In this document: positions 30,199-41,289 of the stretch, piece by piece
Position numbering within the stretch: the stretch's first letter is position 1
Layout: the number at the start of each line of letters is the position of its first letter
Assembly: GCA_023212725.1 (NCBI GenBank)
Contig: JALBYF010000032.1
Location: 62,001-126,000 of the forward strand
Length of the DNA stretch: 64,000 bases
From: Tranzscheliella williamsii
Taxonomy: Eukaryota > Basidiomycota > Ustilaginomycetes > Ustilaginales > Ustilaginaceae
Reading direction: 5' to 3'
Program-made: the position numbers and the translations under genes
The notes under the pieces: generated by a model
Seen by the model: the letters and a program-made list of their open reading frames with translations, nothing else
Told to the model about the DNA's origin: nothing
Databases searched by the model: none

Positions 30199-33100
30199 CT
30201 AGAGGAGCTCGTCGGACGCCTTGCGATCGAGATCGAACGCGTCGCGGAGGTAGGCCTCGACCTCGGCCTTGTGGGCGACCTTGGAGCCCGTGGCGACCGA
30301 GCTGGACGGCGGGCGGGAGGCGAGGATCACAATGTCGTTCTTGTGGTGCTGCGTATGGCGGCAGGCGGTGCGGAGACGCGGCTGGAGATACGACCATGCG
30401 CCGTTGTTGAGCGGCTCCTCCTGGCAGAAGACCAGGTCGGCGTTGGGGTACTTGTCCAGCGCCTGCACCACCGCCTCGTAGTGCAGCGGCGAGAGCTGCT
30501 CGATCCGCGAAATGGCAACGTCCTTGATGTTGTTCTCGCGACGGTGGTTGAGCAGCGTAAAGTACGTCTGGCCAAAGGTGAGGATGTGTCGCTTGATCTG
30601 CTCCGGCGGCACCAGCTCGTCCTTGCCCTCCGTCGCGTGCGGCTCGGCAATGAATCGCTGGAAGCCGGTACCGGGCAGGAAGTCCTCAATGTTGGAGCGC
30701 GCCTCGGGATGTCGCAGCAATGACTTGGAGAAGAAGTGCACCAGCGGCTTTCGGAACTCTCGGTGCACTTGTCGCCGCAGCACGTGGAAGTAGTTGGCCG
30801 GCGTCGTCACGTACACTACCGCCATATTCGAGTCCTGATGCTGTCGGTTGCTCTTCTCCGGCGTCGGGAATTTGAACGGGTGGTCGTCACACAGCTGGAG
30901 GAATCGCTCGATTCGGGCGGAAGAGTGCTCGGGACCCTGTCCGTCGTAACCGTGCGGCAGATTCAGCACCAAGCCGGTTCGCTGCAGCCACTTGCGCTCA
31001 CCGGATGCGATGAATTGGTCAATGATGCACTGCGCATTGTTGGCGAAATCACCAAATTGTGCTTCCCAAATCGTCAGGTTCTGCGGCGAGACCAGCGAGA
31101 ATCCAAGCTCGAAACCCATGCATCCAAACTCGGAGAGCGACGAGTTGCAGACGATGAAGGGCGCCTGGTCTTTGCCAACATGCTGCAAAGGAGTGTAGGC
31201 ATTCTCGTTCTCCTGGTCGTGCAATACGGCGTGTCGCTGCGAAAAGGTACCACGCTCTACGTCTTGGCCAGAGAGACGGACATAGTTGCCCTCAAGAGCC
31301 AGAGAACCAAAGGCCATGGCCTCGGCAGTGCTCATGTCGATGTTCTTGCCCTCTTCGACCGTCTTCAAGCGTGTCTTGAGGATACGGCCGAGGTTTCTGT
31401 GGACATTAAAATCGTCGGGGTAGGACGAGATGGTCTTACCAACATGCTTTAGCGTCTCAAGTTCAACACCGGTATCCTTGTGGTCCAAAACTTGCTCGGC
31501 AAGCTCCTTGGGCGAAGGGAAGCCTTCCCAGGCGCTCGAGAGCCATTCGCGTTCCTCGGGCTGGTAGGTCTTGCTCTTCTCGGCAGCCTCCTCCAGCACG
31601 CCCCAGACCCACTTCTGGTGCTCCTCAATGTCGGACTGCGAGAAGCTTCCTTCGTCGACGAGCTGCTTGGCGTACTTTTTGAGCGTAGGCTCCTGCTTGG
31701 CGATGGCAGCGTACATCCGAGGCTGAGTGAAGGACGGTTGGTCGGTTTCGTTGTGGCCATGTCGTCGGTAGCAGACAATGTCGATAACGACATCCTTCTT
31801 GAAAGTGGCACGCCAGTCAGCAGCCAGCTGGCAAACATGCACGACGGCCTCGACGTCGTCTCCGTTGACGTGGAAGATGGGGGCATCGATGGACTTGGCA
31901 ATGTCAGACGGGTAGGGGGTGGACCGGGCAAACCGAGGGTCGGTGGTAAAGCCGATCTGATTGTTCACGACAATGTGGATGGTTCCACCGGTAGCGTAGT
32001 TGGGCAAATTGTACATGCCCATGGTTTCGTAGACGACACCCTGACCGGCGAAAGCGGCATCACCGTGCATCAAAATAGCCATCGAAGTCTCGTGGGCGGT
32101 ATCTTTGGCGAAATCTTGCAGAGCTCGGGTCTTGCCGAGAACGACAGGGTCTTCGGCTTCCAGATGGGAAGGGTTGGCGACCAGAGAAAGCGCGACCTTC
32201 TTGCCGGACGGCGTCGGGCGGACATAGTTGGCACCGAGATGGTACTTGACGTCTCCTCCACCTTCGCCGTCATCTTCCTTTCCGGCAAACTGATGCAGAA
32301 TGCCTTCGATAGGTCGTCGAATGACGTTGGCCAGAGTATTCAATCGGCCTCGATGAGGCATACCGATAGTGATGGAGTTAACGCCATGGTCGACGGAGCG
32401 GTCGATGAGGGTCTTGATACCCGGGATAAGAGACTCTCCTCCCTCCAGACCAAATCGCTTTTCATTGGGGTATTTGGAAGCGATGAATCGCTCAAAGGAG
32501 TCGGACCAGATCAAGCGATCCAGGATGGTGCGCTTCTCCTCGACCGAGTACTTGAATGGCTCGGGGGTCTCGATGCGTTCACGGAGCCAGTCACACTTTT
32601 CGCGATCGGGGATATGGACGTATTGGGTACCGATGGAGCCGCAGTACATCCTCTTGCAGGCGTCGATGATATCGCGAATGGTCATGTCCTGGATGCCGGC
32701 CTTGACAAAGTTGGGCAAAAGACCGGGGCCGAGACGCATCTTGCGGTCAAGGTCGTTCTCGGACCAGCCGTAGTGCTCGATTTTGAGCTCGTCGGGTGTG
32801 TTGGGGTCAAGATCGGGATCGAGAATGCCGAGAGGGTCGAGTCGGGCGATTCGATGACCCCGCACCTGGTAGGCTCGGACGAGAAGTTGAAGCTGTGGCG
32901 CGATGACACCAAGCAAAGGTAGCAAAGGGACCGAGAACGGGGTCAGCAATCTATAGAGCAGGAGAGGGAGAAGCTACAACAGTCGCCGAAAGTGTTATGG
33001 ACGATACTTACCTTGAGATGATCGTCCACCGCTTCTGTGGAGCCGCCAAAGCCGGAAACGTCGATGGGAGGCGCCTCCATAGGCAGGGGCATCAGGGTAG

Positions 33101-33467
33101 GAGGAGCGCGGAAAGCCTGTTCGCTTGGCAGGCCGTTGGCGAGGCCGGTGAAGTAGACATTCCAGCTGGCGTGAACGGAGGAAGGGTCCTGTTTCCATAG
33201 CTTGTGCATCTCCTCAGCATAGTAGGCATTGGTGGTGTTGATAAAGTTGTCGCTACCAGAGGGAGCCTGCGGCTTTGCATGGGAGATACCAGCATGCGAG
33301 GGGCTGTCGTTACCAGGACCGGTCTGGCTCGGTTGTACTGCGTGCTGATACGATCTAGCACCGCTGAGGATGTTAGGCGTTGCGAACCGAGCCGAGGCAG
33401 ATTGAAGAGCAGCAGAGGCTCTCCAAGAGGCCTTTGGCAAGGCACGCGAAGAAATGCTTCGCAACAT
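30199..33467 (-). CDS. KGD1: 2-oxoglutarate dehydrogenase E1, mitochondrial
   Basis: This thiamine-diphosphate enzyme starts the 2-oxoglutarate dehydrogenase complex of the TCA cycle. Exon 1 is 33467-33012 (start [18 protein letters not shown], a mitochondrial presequence), the intron is 33011-32893 (119 bp), and exon 2 is 32892-30199; 1049 residues. The splice joins DDHLK to [14 protein letters not shown]. Visible motifs are the E2-docking-type N-terminal region ([21 protein letters not shown]), [15 protein letters not shown], the ThDP motif [17 protein letters not shown] through [22 protein letters not shown] and, near the end, [18 protein letters not shown]. Everything needed for activity seems present. 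It converges on the GT90 gene with about 200 bases between stops. Confidence 0.96.
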
Positions 33468-36400
33468 GTTGTGCGGGGTTGAGGATGAGGCCTTAGCAGA
33501 AACACCTAGCTGCCAACACCGGATCGTTGTAAGAGATGCCAGTGTCACGCGTATAGCTTGGTCAACACGAGAAGAGGTAAGATGGAAAGGAAAAAACAGG
33601 GCGGGTACTTAAGTTGAGGGAGGAGGAGGAGGAGGAGAAGGAGAGAAGGGGAAGCAGGTGGCGGACGAAAGGGCAAGCCAAAGTGAAGTCAAGATGGACG
33701 TGGATTTTTGGCTATAATCGGGGCTTTGGAAGGCGAACGTAAGAGTGTGAGTTGACGGACGGCAGACGGATGATTATTACGAAAATCGTGATTGTGATTT
33801 CAATTGGCCCAACCGTCCACGCCCAAGCAGGTTCTTTGGAGTTAGCCTTGTGACTAACTATGAGTTTGCGAATCGAGGTGTCACCAGGGTTTTGGCAGAT
33901 GCATGGCGCTCTCCGCCCTGCGCTGCGCTGCCCATTCAATCACACCAACACTCAACTTCACTTGCTCACACGTTCCTCCATCGGTCAACAGAAAGCAACA
34001 AAGAGTGGAGTTTTTCGGGCGCCAGACCGTCCTCAACGCTATACGACGCGCCACGACCAGCTTGATGATCGGTTCATGCCATGATGGTTGAGTCTCTTGG
34101 TTTCCATGTCCCACTCGGCAGGGTAGATGACTCATCCACGGCACCGCTTGCCGCTTGGATTCTATTGCGTTACTGCGACTATGCTGGAGACATGCTGGCT
34201 ACAGCAGCGGCAATGGTCGAGGAGTTGCCGAGAACTGACCTGGCTCGAGAAAAGAAATCATTGATTCACCTTTGAATGGGATAGTTTCGTAGGCTAAATG
34301 CCTGCCACTTTAGTCTCTTTCAAAATATCTTTGCCCGCACAGCGCGTACTCGGTTTCGATCACATGAGGCAGTGGTAGGGAGTTTGCGCAGCAATCCGAA
34401 GCGGGAGTGTGCCTCGGACGGAAAGATCCGTTGCGCGACAAGGAGTCCTAACTCAACACTCAAGCCATACTCCCTCCTGCTCACACTACTGTTCTTCAAC
34501 GTCCCACACTCACGCTCGCCCCCGGAACTCCATTGCCACCTGTATGGCCGATTTCTGCCGACAGGAACGAGACATGCCGAGTGAGATTGATATGTACAAT
34601 GCGGATCACAATGCTATGTATTATATTGTAGCATCTCATGAAATTTCTACGTTGAGCTGAGTGCATGCCGAGCGGTCATGTTAGGTCACAATGCTTCGGT
34701 AACCGCCAGTTGCCTTGTGCTTGCGCTTTACCCGTTCGTTGCGTCCAAGACGTGAATTCTCTCTTTGCTGCCTATCCTTATGTCAGCGAGCTTTTCCACG
34801 CCAATTGTGAATGTTGACGGTTTACATCACATAAAGGCATTTTTCCATTCTATCCTTTCTCCTACAGTAGGACTTGGAGCTCAATGGCCACCTGTAGGGT
34901 GATTCGCATGCACATAGATTGTGAGTGAGGACGGCGACGACGGTGCTCTGTGCTGCGCCTAACATGTATCTAAGCCAAAGGTGCTACGGTCTTCAACTGT
35001 CTCTTTATGACTCGGCTAGGAATAAGGTCGGAGGGATCCATTAGTCACACGCCACCGCGCTGGCGTTGTTGAAAGAATCACAATCGTTCACGCTTCGACC
35101 AGAATTCAACACTCACACTTTGTGACTTGTGACTGTGACTGTGGATCTGACCCACCTCACACAATTCATTCGTTGTTAGGCTCAACAAACACAATCACAG
35201 CCGAGAGTTCCAGAGCACCCGTTTCGCGCGCAGAGTCACAGAGCTATGACGTTGTTCACAAGGGTCGTGTTTCCGCAGGCTTCGAGATCGTCCACGCCGC
35301 TTGGCAAAGAGCCTATTTGAAGCCCTCTTCCTTCAGACAGCTTCAGCTGCCACCCAGAGTGACAAGCATGGTGTTGTTGGGAGCAGAGCCTTTTGACGGA
35401 GCGACGTACAGTCACAGTTGTCGTTTTCGTCTGGGCCTCCAGACCAGTACTAGACTTTTCAACGGTCTGAGGTGATTGACCATTTTACTGTGAATAGCAG
35501 GTCGGTCCAGTGTGAGTACATGTAAGCCAGCTGTCTGACGCAAACGCACTGCCGAAAAAGCAGTTGGCGAGTCTCACCACTACAAAAGGTACCGAACAAT
35601 CAATAGTGCACAACAACAGTTCTAACGCAAAGGTGAATGGGATTTGCGCGGCATTTTGAAAAGCTGTAACGAATGCATTATGAAACAGCAAAGAGGGACT
35701 CAACGGCACTCACCAGGCTTACGTCGTTCTGCGTTTGTCTGCTTCTGTGATTTGGGGTGGCGATTGCTGCCGTCATTCACCTTGTTCGCCACCAGCCGAG
35801 CAAGACAGCAAACTGAATCCTTGTCATCCATACACAGACACCAGCCGTTTACCCCGCCCCACAGGCAGACTACAGTCGCCCAGCGGAGAACACTTGCCTT
35901 GCAACTGGCAGTAAAGCCAATCAGACTCGTCTCCGAATGGACCAGCAGTCTGGGCACCCACACTCACAACGTCGCCGGCCAGTCTCCTGGTTCTGCGCTG
36001 GCCATGGACAAGTCTTAATTCGGACTTAGGGTCACATAGGTCACAACCGGGCCTCGTTTCGATTTCTGTCGGTCTGCCATTGGCCTTTCGTCACCATCTT
36101 TGTCTCCCGCGACTTCTCGCGCAGCCGCTTCTCCCTCAGCACAATTTCCTTACGCATGACATCAACCAGCTTAGGCTTTGCCTAGCCGTCTTCTAACCCC
36201 CTTCACTCTTCCCTCTTCCCTCTTCCCTCGCCCCTTCCTCTACCTCTCAGCCCGTCTCCGCAACATCGCCACTGTAACATCTTCCTCCACCTTCTGCTTG
36301 GGCTCAGCCGTCCGTCCTTCGTGCGCCACAGCACCTCCGCTCGGCTCAATTCTGCTCCGTTGCGTAATCCGCTTCTCTCTTCTCTTTTGATCATCTTCGT

Positions 36401-36755
36401 TGCGCTCTTCCAAGTCGTCGTCGAAAGTAGCATACAGCCTCTTCCTGCTGCCTCTTTCTCTTTGATACATCCAGCACCTTTTTCCTGTTTGCAGATCTTC
36501 CAGTCTTGATCGCACAGCCCAGCATTTTTCGCAGCAACCCTTGATCGGTCGAAGTTCCACTCGTCCAAGGGCCTGAAAAGACGCTCTACCGCCAGCATCA
36601 TCGCCACCGATACATCATGTCTTCATCGTCGTATCATACCTGAACTCTTACGCCACATCACGATCTCGGTGTGAAGGCTCAAGAACGACTGATCTCCCGC
36701 CTCGCTTTTATGCGCATTGGTCTGTCTCCGTCTTGCTCACTTGAACACCCTCGTC
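33468..36755. other. 3.3-kb non-coding region between KGD1 and the phosphatase gene
   Basis: This is the longest gene-free stretch outside the left flank. Visible items: a GGA purine tract at about 33615-33650 (upstream of KGD1), a TGACTCA at 34128-34134, scattered TGTGACTGTGACTG strings at about 35120-35145, and a long CT tract with three TTCCCTC copies (about 36205-36235) ending in CCTCTCAG at 36250. That last element looks like the acceptor of a 5' UTR intron of the phosphatase gene. Two upstream open frames precede the phosphatase start. The size suggests a long regulated promoter and leader. I found no recognisable structural RNA. Confidence 0.45.
36617..36643 (+). promoter_or_regulatory. 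Upstream open reading frame 1 (8 codons)
   Basis: ATG TCT TCA TCG TCG TAT CAT ACC TGA lies about 110 bases before the phosphatase ATG. If the transcript includes it unspliced, it could reduce initiation at the main start. Function is inferred. Confidence 0.35.
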
Positions 36756-36853
36756 ATGATGTCGACACATCCGCCGGAATCGCACACCAAGTCAAGGCGC
36801 ATCAAGTTGCCGTCGCTTGGTCTGTCCTCCTCTTCCCCGCACCCACCCGTTGA
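36710..36853 (+). promoter_or_regulatory. Upstream open reading frame 2, overlapping the main start
   Basis: This frame begins 46 bases before the main ATG in another frame (MRIGLSPSCSLE...) and ends inside the phosphatase coding sequence. An overlapping upstream frame usually blocks translation of the main frame unless skipped by leaky scanning. Its role is inferred; the leader structure is not known. Confidence 0.35.
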
Positions 36854-39800
36854 CAGCGTAATCCAAGTTGGCTCCATGTGGCAAAGCCCGACAAGCTCCG
36901 CGGCTCCCTCTGGTGAACCGGATTACTTCGCCTCTGCCCATGGCACTAGTGGCTGCATCGGCCGTCAAAATAGCGAAGCCATCCACGTAGCCAGCCCCTT
37001 GCCGCTTGCTACTCCTCATGCATCAGCATCTACCACTGTCACTGCTGCCACACCGGCTGCTTCCGCCGACACCGACGCATCACATCCATGGGCGACACTA
37101 TTTCCCGACGGTGGAATGAAGACCGCCTTGCCGGACAAGTTCCGTATCAATCGCCTTGCCGTGCCACAAACACCAGCAGCATCGTCAAATCATCCCACTA
37201 CCTCAGGTTCAATGCCCCTTGCAAGACCTTCTCTACCCCCAGATAGCCCTTCCAAGCCCAATCAACTGTCCTTCTCCCAGTTTAAAAAGGCTCTGGCGGG
37301 CAGCAGCTCGCTTCCTCTTCCCTCTCGTCGTTTTCCTTCTACCGAAAACCTGACCCGTTTCAAAGGATTGGACGTTGATGCTCTTGCTGAAGCACTCACC
37401 TCTACCTCGAGGACGCCTTCGGGTCCATCTGGCAGCTCAGAAGAGCAGGCGACAGCCGACGATGTGCTTGTCCTGGACATCAGGCCTTCTACTTCCTTTT
37501 CCTCTGCCCGTATCGTCTCCAGCATCAATATTTGCGCACCGAGCACACTACTCAAGCGTCCAGGCATTACTGTTGAAAGGATCGAGGAAGAGATGCTGAG
37601 TAGTGCCGGTGACCGCAAGCGATTTATGAGATGGCGATCAGGTCCCATGGCAAACAACGGCAGTAGCGATGCTAAGACCGACGCTCCTCCTGGCAGCCAT
37701 GACGCCGTACAAAAGCCTGGCGTCTCTGCTACCGAGTCCACACCGCAGCAGAACGATTCTACCACCTCTTATGGGAAGAAGGAGGGCGTCAACAAGATCA
37801 TTGTGCTCGATACCGATACCTCTCGGATCGATGGCGCCGGTAATGCTACCGCTGGTGGCGGTGGCCCATGCCTAGTAGGTGTATTGAAGAAGTTTGAGGC
37901 GGCAGGCTTTGCCGGGGACTTGTGTTGGCTTGTGGGAGGTTTTAACCGTCTGGTTCATTCAAAGAAGGCTAAGCGTTTCATCGACTCTGGCGTGGCCAAT
38001 CCTTCCGAGGGCCAGCCCGATGATGCGAAGCGCGATACCATGTCATCAACGATACCTGCAGCGCATTCCAGCAAGCCAATTACCTTGGCTCTCGACAACA
38101 GCTCCCTCAAGTCCGCCTCTTACCCTACCGTCTCGGACAGGAAAAGGTCTCTTGTACAGCCTCGGGGTCTGCCTCTGGAGGCTTTTCAATCTCAGAGCAC
38201 TGTAGCAGGATGGCCAGGTCAAGCAGAAGCAATGCAAAACAAGGCCGTTAGCCAAGCCAGCACCTCTGAAGGCGGCACTGGAGGGCAGCAGCCGCAATCG
38301 CAAGAACCAAAGCAACAGAGCCAAGGTCCCAATCCTAGCCAATCATCCGGTAATGGTGCCCCAATCCAAAGCAGATCGCATGCGGCAGCTTGTGCAAACC
38401 CTTTCTTTGACAACATTCGTCAAAACCGAGAACTACAGCATGGCATTACAGAAAAGATTCCGATGGACCTGCCCGACATGAGTCAGGCGCAGATCGCAGC
38501 ATTGCCACCTTTCCTGCAACAGCTAGTGAAACTGCCTGCGGATGAGCGAGCTCAGGTGCTTGCGCAGTCCTTCTTCGACGTCGAGAAAGCTGAGCAGAGT
38601 AGACTCATTGCTACAATGCAACAACATTCGGCTGAGTCAGAGCAGGACCCTCGTTCTAGAGCTTCCGCCCACGCACAGGCGCAGCCGGTTACCGGATCCA
38701 GTCTGCAACAGCAGAATATGGCAAGGTCCCAGTCTCGTTCCCATGCCTTCCCCTTCAGCATTGCTGCAGCGCTGGAGCGCGGAGCCGACAACAGGTACAA
38801 CAACATCTGGACCTACGAGCACAGTCGAGTTCGTCTGTCTAAGCCGCAGGTGGCGCAGGATCCCGGGTCCGACTATTTGAATGGTTCCTTCGTCCAGCCC
38901 TCTGCTCAGTCTGCTGCCACGCGACGCTACATTGCCACACAGGCACCCTTGCCGTCCACCTTTGGCGCGTTCTGGACAGCTGTTTGGGAGCAGGGCAGCA
39001 GAGTGATCGTAATGCTTACCAAGGAGCACGAAAGTGGCAGAGTTCAGAGTCACCCCTACTGGCTCGAATCGGGCTATGGTCCTGCCATCCGTCTCGATAA
39101 GCTTGAAGAGACCGTGTTGGACGAGACTGGCAAACAGTTGCGCTCGGAAGATTGCCAAGGCGTTCTTGACCAAGACAAGACCGGCGGGGCTATGTTCCCC
39201 ACCATGGGAATGCAAACCACGACGGACAACAGTTCAGGTGCAGGCAAGCCAACCACCATTCGGCGCATCTTCCGCTTGCGCAATATAGAAGAACCGCATG
39301 CCCCGCCTCGACGCATCGTCCACCTACAGTACATCGCCTGGCCCGACTATCACATTCCTGATGCGCCGGGCTCGCTGCTGACGTTTATGGATATGGCCGA
39401 CGCTTCGCAGCACGCTGCCGATGCCGAGTTGCACAGGTCGAGCGGCCCCTCTGGCGAGCGGATCTCCACCATGGAAACGCTCGTTGGACCGATGGTGGTA
39501 CACTGTTCGGCCGGGGTCGGGCGAACTGGCGCTTTCATCGTTATTGACTTTACACTAGACATGATCCGACGATGCCGCCTTGGTCTTGCGTCATCCGGCG
39601 CCTCCAAGTTGGCTCCATGGGACAATGAAGCGCATGCCAACATGTCGTCGGCCCAATCGTCGACGGACGAGACGCCCGAGGTTGACATGCCATCCCCCTT
39701 GTCTCCAAGAGAAGGTCGCTTTCCTCGCACCATCAGACGCAGCCTCAAGCGCGAGTTGTCGCCGGCTGGCATGGACATTGATTCGGGAAGTGAAACCCGT

Positions 39801-41051
39801 AGCATCAGCGGCAGCAATCTCAGCCGAGATTTCAGCTCGCCGCCGCCTCTTCTCCGTTCGCGGTCTTCCGATGAGGGAAACAAGTGGGAGGGGAGCGCGC
39901 GACGCTTTATCAACGGTGACGGCTCAGTAGCTACCCCTTCGAGAGCTTTCCATTCTATGCAACTCTCGCCCTCGGCTGATGCCTTTGGCGGTGGCGGCGG
40001 AACTGGGTTCGAAAATCCCTTCACCGCGTCGAGCTTTACGTTCAATGCTACTGCAGGTGGCGTTGGACGGCATACCGGATCTGTTTCACAGACGCTGCAG
40101 GGCGCTGGCACGAGCGGCCGCGGTGTCGATGATAAGCCTCTCGGTGTTCAATCTGCCTCCGGCGTACCGTCGCCGGGACCTTCGCCCGAGCCGTGGCGAC
40201 AGATGTCTTCCCCGTTTTCGGAAGTTTCATCACCGTCGCTACGTAGCGGTTCGGCCAGGTCATCGTTTTCGTCTCATGTCGGACCTGGTCACTCTCGTCT
40301 GTTGAGCTCGGATGCCATTTCTGGCGAGGCGTCGTCTCGGTCTACCGATCCGATGGGCGGGATGGCGTCCTTCGAGCTGGCGCTCTCACGATCGCGTTCG
40401 TCGTCCTCTTCGTCGTCAGCTGCGGCGGATCGGCACGACAGTGAGATCGAAGATGCCTGGATGAGTCCCAAGACGAACGCCGGTGCCGACGCCTCGAGGT
40501 CGACGGTTACGGGAAGCAACGAAGCGACGCCCTTCGAGACGACGTCGTCGGCATCCGCTGCGTTCGGTTTCGGCAGCAGCGCGAGCGGCACCGGCGGCAG
40601 CAAGGACGCTGATGTTGCACCGAAGACAGCTGCAACGGACGAGGCAGGCGGTCCTACGTCCTACCGCGTGTGGAGCGGCACGCCGAGTTCGAGCGGGAGC
40701 AGCACGTCGCTTTCGCGGCTGAGGAACCGGAAGGCGAGCCAAAGCCAGAGTCAGAGTCAGAGTCAGAGCCAGAGCCAGAGCCAGAACAGTGTGGACTCGG
40801 ACGATGGCGATGCGCTGGTGCTGGACGGTGGCAGCGCGATTTCGCAGGTCGCTGCGACACAGCCGGCGCCGGCGGCGCTGGAGCGCACCGTTGCCGCATA
40901 CCGCAACGGCGACGACTTGATCCGCACTACGGTCCACACGGTGCGCGAGCAGCGCATGTCGCTCATCCAGACCGGCCGCCAGTTCGTGTTTGTCTACTCG
41001 GCCGTCCTCGAGGGCGTCCTGCGCGAGCTGCGCAAGGAAGGCATCCACTAG
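36756..41051 (+). CDS. Large protein tyrosine phosphatase with rhodanese-like domain
   Basis: This protein is 1431 residues in one exon, from the ATG at 36756. Layout resembles fission-yeast Pyp1/Pyp2 and yeast Ptp2/Ptp3, which dephosphorylate MAP kinases. A Cdc25/rhodanese-like domain lies at about residues 235-400 (VLVLDIRPSTSFSSARI, then WLVGGFNRL). Its usual catalytic Cys position reads VLDTDTSRI, so it looks inactive. The PTP domain starts near residue 685 (NRYNNIWTYEHSRVRL, SDYLNGSFVQP) with a WPDYHIPD loop at 862 and the P-loop HCSAGVGRTG at 916-925 (catalytic Cys 917). The Q-loop helix (QTGRQFVFVYSAVLE, Gln 1405) comes only after about 445 residues of Ser/Gly-rich insert, including an (SQ)n tract. 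Catalytic residues are all present. Confidence 0.88.
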   Translation: MMSTHPPESHTKSRRIKLPSLGLSSSSPHPPVDSVIQVGSMWQSPTSSAAPSGEPDYFASAHGTSGCIGRQNSEAIHVASPLPLATPHASASTTVTAATPAASADTDASHPWATLFPDGGMKTALPDKFRINRLAVPQTPAASSNHPTTSGSMPLARPSLPPDSPSKPNQLSFSQFKKALAGSSSLPLPSRRFPSTENLTRFKGLDVDALAEALTSTSRTPSGPSGSSEEQATADDVLVLDIRPSTSFSSARIVSSINICAPSTLLKRPGITVERIEEEMLSSAGDRKRFMRWRSGPMANNGSSDAKTDAPPGSHDAVQKPGVSATESTPQQNDSTTSYGKKEGVNKIIVLDTDTSRIDGAGNATAGGGGPCLVGVLKKFEAAGFAGDLCWLVGGFNRLVHSKKAKRFIDSGVANPSEGQPDDAKRDTMSSTIPAAHSSKPITLALDNSSLKSASYPTVSDRKRSLVQPRGLPLEAFQSQSTVAGWPGQAEAMQNKAVSQASTSEGGTGGQQPQSQEPKQQSQGPNPSQSSGNGAPIQSRSHAAACANPFFDNIRQNRELQHGITEKIPMDLPDMSQAQIAALPPFLQQLVKLPADERAQVLAQSFFDVEKAEQSRLIATMQQHSAESEQDPRSRASAHAQAQPVTGSSLQQQNMARSQSRSHAFPFSIAAALERGADNRYNNIWTYEHSRVRLSKPQVAQDPGSDYLNGSFVQPSAQSAATRRYIATQAPLPSTFGAFWTAVWEQGSRVIVMLTKEHESGRVQSHPYWLESGYGPAIRLDKLEETVLDETGKQLRSEDCQGVLDQDKTGGAMFPTMGMQTTTDNSSGAGKPTTIRRIFRLRNIEEPHAPPRRIVHLQYIAWPDYHIPDAPGSLLTFMDMADASQHAADAELHRSSGPSGERISTMETLVGPMVVHCSAGVGRTGAFIVIDFTLDMIRRCRLGLASSGASKLAPWDNEAHANMSSAQSSTDETPEVDMPSPLSPREGRFPRTIRRSLKRELSPAGMDIDSGSETRSISGSNLSRDFSSPPPLLRSRSSDEGNKWEGSARRFINGDGSVATPSRAFHSMQLSPSADAFGGGGGTGFENPFTASSFTFNATAGGVGRHTGSVSQTLQGAGTSGRGVDDKPLGVQSASGVPSPGPSPEPWRQMSSPFSEVSSPSLRSGSARSSFSSHVGPGHSRLLSSDAISGEASSRSTDPMGGMASFELALSRSRSSSSSSSAAADRHDSEIEDAWMSPKTNAGADASRSTVTGSNEATPFETTSSASAAFGFGSSASGTGGSKDADVAPKTAATDEAGGPTSYRVWSGTPSSSGSSTSLSRLRNRKASQSQSQSQSQSQSQSQNSVDSDDGDALVLDGGSAISQVAATQPAPAALERTVAAYRNGDDLIRTTVHTVREQRMSLIQTGRQFVFVYSAVLEGVLRELRKEGIH
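40737..40789 (+). repeat. AGCCAG/AGTCAG hexamer repeat encoding (Ser-Gln)n
   Basis: Hexamers alternate between AGCCAG and AGTCAG, giving eight or more Ser-Gln units within the phosphatase insert. Such tracts change length easily and SQ is the target motif of ATM/ATR-type kinases; both points are general knowledge, not shown here. Confidence 0.8.
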
Positions 41052-41289
41052 CCCGCCCCCGCCGCCCTCGTCCGCCACAACCGCCCCATGCCCCATGTTA
41101 TTCCCCCGGAACGCAGCAGAATCTACATGTCCCACGCATCTATACATCCGTTTAAATCCCCGTCGCGTGCGAGCTGTGCGCGCCTCGTCCTTTGAAAGCG
41201 GGGCTACGCTGGCGAGGCCTGGCGAGCGCGATGCGATTCTGCGTGCGTACAAGTACAGCATAAGAGGGAGGTGGGGGAAGAGGGGGGGT

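Noticed and set aside
32893..32949. Use of a nearer acceptor (CTATAG) in the KGD1 intron, adding [18 protein letters not shown]
   Set aside because: Splicing to CCACAG at 32893 joins DDHLK to [14 protein letters not shown], matching the family without an insertion.
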